From positions 1 to 20,833 of IMG/VR virus record IMGVR_UViG_3300043775_004948: a stretch of 20,833 nt of DNA. The stretch is one strand, 5' to 3'. Under the pieces are notes generated by a model, which worked only from the letters and a program-made list of their open reading frames with translations, made no database searches and was not told where the DNA came from. This stretch comes from a virus. The position numbers and the translations under genes were made by a program. Below, one piece after another: positions 12,457-18,308 of this stretch. Positions within the stretch are counted from its first letter, which is position 1. Every line of letters starts with the position of its first letter.

Positions 12457-12490
12457 TTAACACCTCTTTTTCTTATTGCCCCACAAAGGT

Positions 12491-12518
12491 ATTATAGTAA
12501 GCAAATTTTAGAAATCAA
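12491..12518 (-). promoter_or_regulatory. Sigma70-like promoter of the nuclease-methyltransferase cassette
   Basis: On the minus strand TTGATT (12513-12518) and a perfect TATAAT (12491-12496) are separated by 16 bases, about 35 bases before the nuclease ATG. It lies downstream of the capsid terminator, so the cassette can be read independently, probably early by host polymerase. Confidence 0.6.
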
Positions 12519-12566
12519 GGATTTTTTCAGCAATTTTGAGAAAATATTTAGATGCTTGTAAAAAGG

Positions 12567-12593
12567 GAAAACCCCGGTTTTTCCGGGGTTTTC
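12567..12593 (-). terminator. Rho-independent terminator after the major capsid gene
   Basis: GAAAACCCCGG (12567-12577) and CCGGGGTTTTC (12583-12593) form a perfect 11-bp stem with a five-base loop. On the minus strand it is followed by CCTTTTTACA, a short T-run. It lies about 33 bases beyond the capsid stop and should end the head operon message. Confidence 0.9.
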
Positions 12594-12625
12594 TTGGTTT
12601 TGCGATAGTAAATCTTGCATGAAAA

Positions 12626-14062
12626 TCAGATGACGAAATTAGCAATACTGAGGCGTGCGTAAAATTTTGCCCCCTCACGAAGCAACTTTTTGCCATAGCG
12701 TGTGAGAATTCCCTTGCGTGGGCAGAAGCTCTCAGGATCGAGAACAACTGGTGTCTGGGTGAGAGGAACGTATGGGCAGTAGAAGTAACCGCTGTCCATG
12801 TAACTATCGCCCTTATAACCCATTAGCAACTGGTTGCTTGGGAAGAGAGGATCTTTGTAGAGTCTCCAGCGATTGTTCACTGTGCCGACATACTGGATGC
12901 CGAGGCTTGAGGTGAAGGTTTCGGAAGGAGCAGGAGCGAAGCCAGCTGTAGCTGTTTCAAAGATTGAAGCAACTTCTGGGCTTGTTACGATCCAGTTAGC
13001 GCCACCACGAAGAGTCTTACGATGGATGACGTTGGAAATTTCTACGACCTTAACATAAAGGGATTCGTACTTTTCCTTGATGGTTTCGCCGAGTGCGGTG
13101 TTGAAGTCCCAAGCAGAGACAGTACCTGCGTTGTTACGAAGGTCGGTGAGGACTTCACGGTCGATTTCGAGGTTGATTTCCTGAGCGAGGACAGCGGTTA
13201 GTTCAGCTTCAGCGTCAAGATTGTGCTGTGAGCGGAGATCTTGCTGTGCTTCATAGGACCATACAGCCTTGAGCTTACGGGTTTTAGCAGCGATTTCTTC
13301 TGATTCAACGACGAGGTTGATTTCAGGGAGATCTTGGTTACATTCCATGTTGTACTCATAGGAGACAACTACGTTATTGCTACCGGGAGCGCCGTTCCAG
13401 TTAAGGACTAGTTCGCCAGTTGTGGTTCCAAGAGTACCGCTTGTTACCTTTGGTGAAGGTGTGCCGATATCTGAGAAGGTGAAAGTTCCGCCAGCTGATA
13501 CGGTAAATGTCTGGATAGCGGTTGCGCCATCATAGATTGTGCCTGTCATTGTGCCTGCGAGAACTGGTGTGTGTTCAAGAGGAGCGAACACGCTTTGTAC
13601 GCCTGCTCCAGCGTCAGTTGAGCTTGTTTCGTTCTGGATGAACTGGCTGGTGTAGAAGATGTCGAGGTTTGCAGTACCATCGGCTCTCTGCATCAGTGAG
13701 TTTGCATCATCACCGGGGAAACCGCCGATATTGCTAGCGCCACGGGTAGCACCCTTGTTGCTGGAATAGCGGAAGCGGAGGTAGTAAACCAAGCCGGTTG
13801 GGCCGAGCAATGGCTGTACTGATACGATTTTGTTAGCGATAAGCTGTGGATAGATACGACGGACGAGAGGAATTGAGATCCTCTTGAACTGTGCAACATC
13901 GCCAGTATCGGTTGAGACTTCGTTCATGAGTCTCTGGTTTTCGAGCAGAACTGCGGTAGCTGAGCGGACGTATCGATCCTGAATGCCTTCGAGGAGTCCG
14001 GTCTGCTTCCAACGAGTTTCTAGCTCCCTAGCCTCGTTCAAAAATCTAGAATTAGCGTTCAT
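12626..14062 (-). CDS. 23: Major capsid protein, T4 gp23-like
   Basis: A 478-residue HK97-fold capsid subunit. Blocks shared with T4 gp23 are LVRRIYPQLIA and SVQPLLGPTGLVYYLRFRY near the start, AVWSYEAQQDLRSQHNLDAEAEL and INLEIDREV in the middle (T4: AAYSIELAQDLRAVHGMDADAEL), and GYKGDSYMDSGYFYCPYVPLT near the end. It is shorter than T4 gp23 (521). The family's N-terminal segment is cut by the gp21 protease after Glu; LMNE/V at Glu48 is one candidate here. AGGA precedes the ATG. It follows scaffold and protease genes as in T4 and ends at a strong terminator. Its G+C is visibly higher than in the accessory genes, in keeping with a highly expressed conserved gene. Confidence 0.97.
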   Translation of the reverse strand: MNANSRFLNEARELETRWKQTGLLEGIQDRYVRSATAVLLENQRLMNEVSTDTGDVAQFKRISIPLVRRIYPQLIANKIVSVQPLLGPTGLVYYLRFRYSSNKGATRGASNIGGFPGDDANSLMQRADGTANLDIFYTSQFIQNETSSTDAGAGVQSVFAPLEHTPVLAGTMTGTIYDGATAIQTFTVSAGGTFTFSDIGTPSPKVTSGTLGTTTGELVLNWNGAPGSNNVVVSYEYNMECNQDLPEINLVVESEEIAAKTRKLKAVWSYEAQQDLRSQHNLDAEAELTAVLAQEINLEIDREVLTDLRNNAGTVSAWDFNTALGETIKEKYESLYVKVVEISNVIHRKTLRGGANWIVTSPEVASIFETATAGFAPAPSETFTSSLGIQYVGTVNNRWRLYKDPLFPSNQLLMGYKGDSYMDSGYFYCPYVPLTQTPVVLDPESFCPRKGILTRYGKKLLREGAKFYARLSIANFVI

Positions 14063-14097
14063 ATTATTTCCTATTCTTCGTTATAGCTAAAAGGAGT

Positions 14098-15000
14098 TCA
14101 CTTGGTTTGTTTCAGACCCGACAGGACCAACAGTTGGTCCATGTCAGAGTTACTAGTGTTATTGTTATTGTATTCAGCAATAACAACATTATCGCTAGCG
14201 TTATTACCTCTCCCCGTTACATTCTGTGCTTTCATGGTTCTTTCTTTCTGTTCGCTAAGAACATTGGACTTTCTTTCACGGGTTACGACTCTTCGGCTTT
14301 CCGTGATGAGGTCTTGTGCTTGTCGAACTGCTTCGTTCAGCTTTGTGTTTTCGGTGCTGATGCGAATATTTCTAGCTTCAAGGATTCTCATTTGTCCTTT
14401 TAGCTGTTCAACTTGACGAGTTGCTTCTTCTGCTTTTTCTGCATTGATTTCTGAGAAATCGTCATTGCTAAGGTAGTTGGAAGCGATATTAACAATTTTG
14501 TCGAGTGCGACTTTATGTTCTGCGATTCTTGGGTCGGAAACCAAGTCACGACGAGCTTGTTCGTATATTTCGCTACCTTTGAGTTGAAGGAACTGATCGA
14601 CTTTATCGACGATATATTCTTTCATTTCTGATAGTTTGTTATCATATTCTTCGTACATATTCACTTCGATATTTTCGTTCTTTGCACGTTCAGATTTGAG
14701 CATTTGGTATGCTTCTTCGTATCCTTCTTCGAGAGCGTCTTTGTATTCTTGTCCCTGAATTTCTAGTCGTGTACGCAGATCGCCGATGATTGCGTAGGCT
14801 TCTTCGTAGCCTTGTTCTGCAATATTTTCTGCTTCGGCCAATTCAGATGTAAGTTCAGCATAAGCCTCTTCGAGTTTGCTGTTGAATTCAGTCTCAAGGC
14901 TAGCCTTGGCCTGATCAAGTAGTTCGCCAACGGCGTTAGCTACTTCATTAACTTCATTCTCCGGTAGGAGATTTTTCAATGCTTCTACGATCTTGTCCAT
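14098..15000 (-). CDS. 22: Prohead scaffold core protein, T4 gp22-like
   Basis: A 300-residue, very acidic, almost wholly helical protein with long coiled-coil potential (residues 1-250: repeated Glu-Glu-Ala-Tyr and Leu-Glu heptads) and an Asn-rich linker before a short C-terminal helix (MDQLLVLSGLKQ). This composition and its place between protease and capsid genes identify it as the core around which the shell forms; in T4 it is destroyed by gp21 at maturation. Leu/Ile-x-Glu sites fitting that protease are frequent. T4 gp22 is 269 residues. The stop lies 35 bases before the capsid ATG; its own start is one base past the protease stop. Confidence 0.92.
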   Translation of the reverse strand: MDKIVEALKNLLPENEVNEVANAVGELLDQAKASLETEFNSKLEEAYAELTSELAEAENIAEQGYEEAYAIIGDLRTRLEIQGQEYKDALEEGYEEAYQMLKSERAKNENIEVNMYEEYDNKLSEMKEYIVDKVDQFLQLKGSEIYEQARRDLVSDPRIAEHKVALDKIVNIASNYLSNDDFSEINAEKAEEATRQVEQLKGQMRILEARNIRISTENTKLNEAVRQAQDLITESRRVVTRERKSNVLSEQKERTMKAQNVTGRGNNASDNVVIAEYNNNNTSNSDMDQLLVLSGLKQTK

Positions 15001-15001
15001 A

Positions 15002-15688
15002 TTAGCCTAACCTCGCTGTAATGTTTCTTGTTTTCTGATCAATGATGCCGCCTAAGCAAGCCAAAAGTGCATCTTTTCTGACATTATGTATGCGGGAGTT
15101 TTCATTTTTTACCGCATTTCTAGAAAATTCTGCATTATTGGTATTTGGGACATAACTTTCTTTCTTTCCACTCGGCACTTTCTCCTGAAAGGCTGAATGT
15201 GTGCTGGGATCTGCTACTGCGTCAAACGTAATGAGTTTGTAGCTTTCACCGATCACAAGGATTCCATTCTCGTCACTTCTTCCATTTCCAACGCCTCGAC
15301 TACTGATGCCGACACGGACTCCGTCGTTGATAAGTGCTTTTAGGATTTTGCCATGAGGGGTGTTGAGAATTTCTCCTTCGCCCATTAGGTTATTTCCTTC
15401 CCACCATAATTTAGTAACGACATGAGAGCATTTTTCAAAGTGGATGATGGAGTCAGTTGGGTGATCGAGTTCTCCGACTAATCCACGGCTACTGATTATT
15501 GGTACTAGTTTCTTGACATTTTCATCAAGAACAGCATATGGGTAGATTCTTTTATTTTTGTTAACTGCTTCTGCTTCTTGGAATTTACCTTTGAATTTTG
15601 TCAGTCCCCTATCGGAGACTGACTCATTGAGGCTCAAGGTAAAACCACCGTTATTGCAGCAATCAACTAGTAAGAATTGATTTTCCAT
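15002..15688 (-). CDS. 21: Prohead core maturation protease, T4 gp21-like
   Basis: A 228-residue serine protease (U9/S77-type, herpesvirus-assemblin-like) that cleaves scaffold, capsid and internal proteins inside the prohead. Blocks matching T4 gp21 are AEAVNKNKRIYP (39-50), GELDHP (72-77) with the likely catalytic His76, LWWEGNNLMGEGEIL, and VGISSRGVG (126-134) with Ser129/130 as nucleophile region, then DAVADPSTHSAF. The tail after about residue 170 is basic and variable, as expected for a region removed by autocleavage. AAAGGA precedes the ATG. It supplies the activity that would cut the capsid-targeting peptides proposed for other proteins in this window. Confidence 0.95.
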   Translation of the reverse strand: MENQFLLVDCCNNGGFTLSLNESVSDRGLTKFKGKFQEAEAVNKNKRIYPYAVLDENVKKLVPIISSRGLVGELDHPTDSIIHFEKCSHVVTKLWWEGNNLMGEGEILNTPHGKILKALINDGVRVGISSRGVGNGRSDENGILVIGESYKLITFDAVADPSTHSAFQEKVPSGKKESYVPNTNNAEFSRNAVKNENSRIHNVRKDALLACLGGIIDQKTRNITARLG

Positions 15689-15703
15689 TGAAATCCTTTC
15701 ATT

Positions 15704-17479
15704 TTATACAACTGGTTTAGGTTTGATTGATTTGAGTGACAATGGGTTTCTCAGGTTTGGCCAAGTATTACCAGATGAATTGAATCCTAGTCCATCGTCA
15801 TCGACTACGCTTTTTTCTTTCATTTTTGGCATAACTGATTTAGGCAGGAAAGGATTCTGGACATTTGGCCAAGTATCTTTCCCGTAATTTCCTAAGCTGT
15901 TGTGGCCCATTTCGCTAGCGTGGCTACCGTTATAGCTTTTGCCATCGCTTACGGGTGCTGGGCTTTTCCAGTTACCGCCGTTGCTGAATGGTGTTCCGTT
16001 TTGTTTTGCATTCCATTTGGTCATTTCGTGTTCGCCAGTTGCGTTAACTTCTACATCGTGGCTCCAGCCTTTTTCTCCACCTTCTTCGCTAGATTCGAGT
16101 ATATCTGCGAGGTAGTTAGCAATTGCTTCTGCTAGTTCCATATTTGGAAGTGAGGTGTTGTTGATAATTGAGTAGCATTCACGCATAAAGTCAGAAACTT
16201 CTATGGTAGTAGCTTGGTCGCCGTTATGGCTTGCGATGCGATATACTTCGTGGAGTGCGTTGTATAGATCGCCGAAAATTACCAGTTCGTTGTTGTGATT
16301 TTCGTCGATCTGGTCGAACAATTTTTGTGATACATGTGAAAATTCACGATAAGCGTCTTCGCATGTTTTGCATTCACTTGTGACATCACGATTATAGCCT
16401 GCGAGGTGAGCGATTTTCTTTACACGGTCGGTATAAGCGTTGTGTGCGGTTCGCAGGATGGCTTCTGCCATAAAGAAGCAGGTATCATCGTCGAAGTTAG
16501 TTGCTTCTGCAATTGTTAGTGCATTTTTAATCTGTTCTGCTAGTTCGCTTTCGCTGACTAGTAGTAGATCTGGCCAGTGTCCTACGATTGCTTCGAGTGT
16601 TTCTTCCATAGATCCGTTATCGCTGATATTGTTATATCTCTTAAGATCAGTCATTGCTTTGATGAATGTTTGATCTTCGCTGACATTTTTCATAGTTCCA
16701 CGAAGTACTTTGAGTTCTGTGTCCATGGTTTTAAAGTCCATGGTAAGAATTTTGCCTTGTTTACGTTTTTCTGTTGTTGGAACGGCCAATGCGGTAACAT
16801 TGCCATTGTCGTCGGATTTAACTGCTGATTCGCTAATGACGCTGCCGTTATTGACGTAGTTGAGATATCCGAGAACATTTTCGCACATTGCGGCCCATTC
16901 TCTCATGGTTTTTGGCTTAAGGTTTTTTGCAATGAAGGAACCTTTTTTACGTCGTCCAAGCTTCTTGCGATCTGTTGGACTCATTCTTGAGAGTGAAAGG
17001 TTGCGAGCACGGGTGCGTTTTGCGATAGTTGCAGGACTTTGTTTGCGTCCTTTGAGTGGTGATTTTGAAACTGCTTTAACAGCTTCATTTACTGACATTT
17101 CTCTTTTCACGAAAGGCATTGACATATAAGAGTCAAAAAGGCTTTCTGCTGAATTTGAGTCATTTTCGAGAAGGCTGTCAATCATTTTGCTGACTGTTTG
17201 GCGAGCGTGATTTCTTTCGCTCGATTCTTCAACAATCAGTGCTTGAATATTTTCAAGAATGACTTGATCATCGGTGACTTTATATGTTGCGTGGATGAAG
17301 TTGCCATCAGAAGACTGATAGGTGACATCTGATTCGCTGAATGTGTAAATGTCTAGGTCATCCAGACCGAGTGTTGTTGCAAGCACATCTTTTGCTTCTC
17401 TGAGTTCGTTTTCTACTGTCGTGAGAGATCTTGATTTAAGTTCTTTGAGGACATCGTAAGAAATAAGTTTTCTCTTCAT
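15704..17479 (-). CDS. Probable prohead core / inner head protein (591 aa)
   Basis: A 591-residue protein in the slot that T4 uses for small core proteins 67 and 68. Residues 1-130 are mixed. About 139-190 is strongly basic (GRKQSPATIAKRTRARN, RKKLGRRKKGSFIAKNLKP), suitable for binding DNA or the acidic scaffold. 195-490 is helical and acidic. The C-terminal 100 residues are low-complexity Gly/Asn/Ser, with two copies of TWPNxxNP (near 536 and 572), each followed by Pro/Leu-Lys-Ser-x-x-Pro-Lys. GGGAG lies before the ATG. It is not an enzyme by visible motifs. A core or packaged structural role is inferred from position, the basic block and the protease next door. Confidence 0.72.
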   Translation of the reverse strand: MKRKLISYDVLKELKSRSLTTVENELREAKDVLATTLGLDDLDIYTFSESDVTYQSSDGNFIHATYKVTDDQVILENIQALIVEESSERNHARQTVSKMIDSLLENDSNSAESLFDSYMSMPFVKREMSVNEAVKAVSKSPLKGRKQSPATIAKRTRARNLSLSRMSPTDRKKLGRRKKGSFIAKNLKPKTMREWAAMCENVLGYLNYVNNGSVISESAVKSDDNGNVTALAVPTTEKRKQGKILTMDFKTMDTELKVLRGTMKNVSEDQTFIKAMTDLKRYNNISDNGSMEETLEAIVGHWPDLLLVSESELAEQIKNALTIAEATNFDDDTCFFMAEAILRTAHNAYTDRVKKIAHLAGYNRDVTSECKTCEDAYREFSHVSQKLFDQIDENHNNELVIFGDLYNALHEVYRIASHNGDQATTIEVSDFMRECYSIINNTSLPNMELAEAIANYLADILESSEEGGEKGWSHDVEVNATGEHEMTKWNAKQNGTPFSNGGNWKSPAPVSDGKSYNGSHASEMGHNSLGNYGKDTWPNVQNPFLPKSVMPKMKEKSVVDDDGLGFNSSGNTWPNLRNPLSLKSIKPKPVV

Positions 17480-17607
17480 GATCTGTTGACTCCCTTTATG
17501 ATAAGGTTCGTAAAATTTAATTGCGATTCGATGCTTGCCAATGAGAGTATCTATACTTCAAGATTAGATTTCACACCGCATTACTTGTTTTTTGTTTCCG
17601 CTCAATA

Positions 17608-17615
17608 TATAAGTA
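17608..17615 (+). promoter_or_regulatory. TATAAGTA, possible late-promoter box
   Basis: One base from TATAAATA, 17 bases before the first ATG of the plus-strand gene inside the head operon. Because that gene runs against the operon it needs its own promoter, and this is the only candidate seen. Confidence 0.45.
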
Positions 17616-17632
17616 TGCATTAACACACAAAA

Positions 17633-18013
17633 ATGGACAAAATAATGAAAACATTTCAACAATATCTTAATTTAAAGGAATTAGCTTCATATGATCATGA
17701 TCCTGTTGTTAATTCAGAAGATGGGATGGATGAAAAATCTAGTTCTGCTTTGGAAGTTGTAAAAAAGGCTTTGAAGAAGATGATGGATATTGCTCCTCAG
17801 GACATAGTTGCATTTTTGAATCAGAACAGAATGAAGCCTGAAATAAGAGATATTTTAAATGATTACAGGCTTGATTCATTTCAAAATATAGGTAGGAAGC
17901 ATCATGGTGGGATGAATGAAAAGGGATTAGGGAATGAGGATGGTCGCAAGCCTAAGCATGATGAGGAATTATATCCTAATGCAGCTGACGGTTATTCAGC
18001 CACCAAGGATTAA
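17633..18013 (+). CDS. Small candidate internal head protein (capsid-targeting N-terminus)
   Basis: A 126-residue ORF (or 122 if it starts at the second ATG, 17645). The N-terminus MKTFQQYLNLKE strongly resembles T4 capsid-targeting peptides (MKTYQEFIAE), with Leu-Lys-Glu as a gp21-type cleavage site; the 17645 start fits this best. A helical middle (SALEVVKKALKKMMDIAPQDIVAFLNQN) is followed by a hydrophilic, disordered His/Gly/Lys-rich tail. It lies in opposite orientation between the small zinc gene and the 591-residue gene, so it was probably inserted into the head operon. Predicted to be packaged with and possibly injected with DNA. Neither start has a good ribosome site. Confidence 0.72.
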   Translation: MDKIMKTFQQYLNLKELASYDHDPVVNSEDGMDEKSSSALEVVKKALKKMMDIAPQDIVAFLNQNRMKPEIRDILNDYRLDSFQNIGRKHHGGMNEKGLGNEDGRKPKHDEELYPNAADGYSATKD

Positions 18014-18050
18014 TTAAATAAAAAAAATATTTGTAATTTTTTTTAAATAA

Positions 18051-18308
18051 TTATTTTTTTTGAAACCAATATTTATTTGCATTTGATAAAGATTTTTCAT
18101 TTATTTCGTATCCTGATTTGTCGCCGATAACTGCATCGACATTGCAATATGGGCATAGGCAAGTTTTTTGGTTATCGGTATAGGATTTTATTTCACTTAT
18201 AGGGTAAATTTTTTGACAATACATACAGCCTGCGTTGGTTGAATATTCAACTATATGCCTATTTTTGAAGGCTAGTGTTGGCAGTTGTGACAGTCCTACT
18301 TTTATCAT
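18051..18308 (-). CDS. Small zinc-binding conserved protein (85 aa)
   Basis: An 85-residue protein with a four-cysteine zinc site: Cys-Met-Tyr-Cys at 28-31 and CLCPYCN further on (Cys-Pro-x-Cys). With the start IKVGLSQLPTLAFKNRHIVEYS and the block DAVIGD after the second pair, it belongs to a family of small proteins I recall from bacteria and T4-like phages, annotated only as cytoplasmic or hypothetical. Its ATG overlaps the portal stop by four bases, so it is coupled to portal translation. Role unknown. Confidence 0.82.
   Translation of the reverse strand: MIKVGLSQLPTLAFKNRHIVEYSTNAGCMYCQKIYPISEIKSYTDNQKTCLCPYCNVDAVIGDKSGYEINEKSLSNANKYWFQKK

Noticed and set aside
14102-14416. Plus-strand ORFs opposite the scaffold gene
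   Set aside because: They are shadows of a gene identified by composition, position and operon order; no start signals.
18014-18050. A/T-only hairpin between convergent genes as a bidirectional terminator
   Set aside because: The possible stem is only A-T pairs in a low-complexity stretch and does not stand out from the background.
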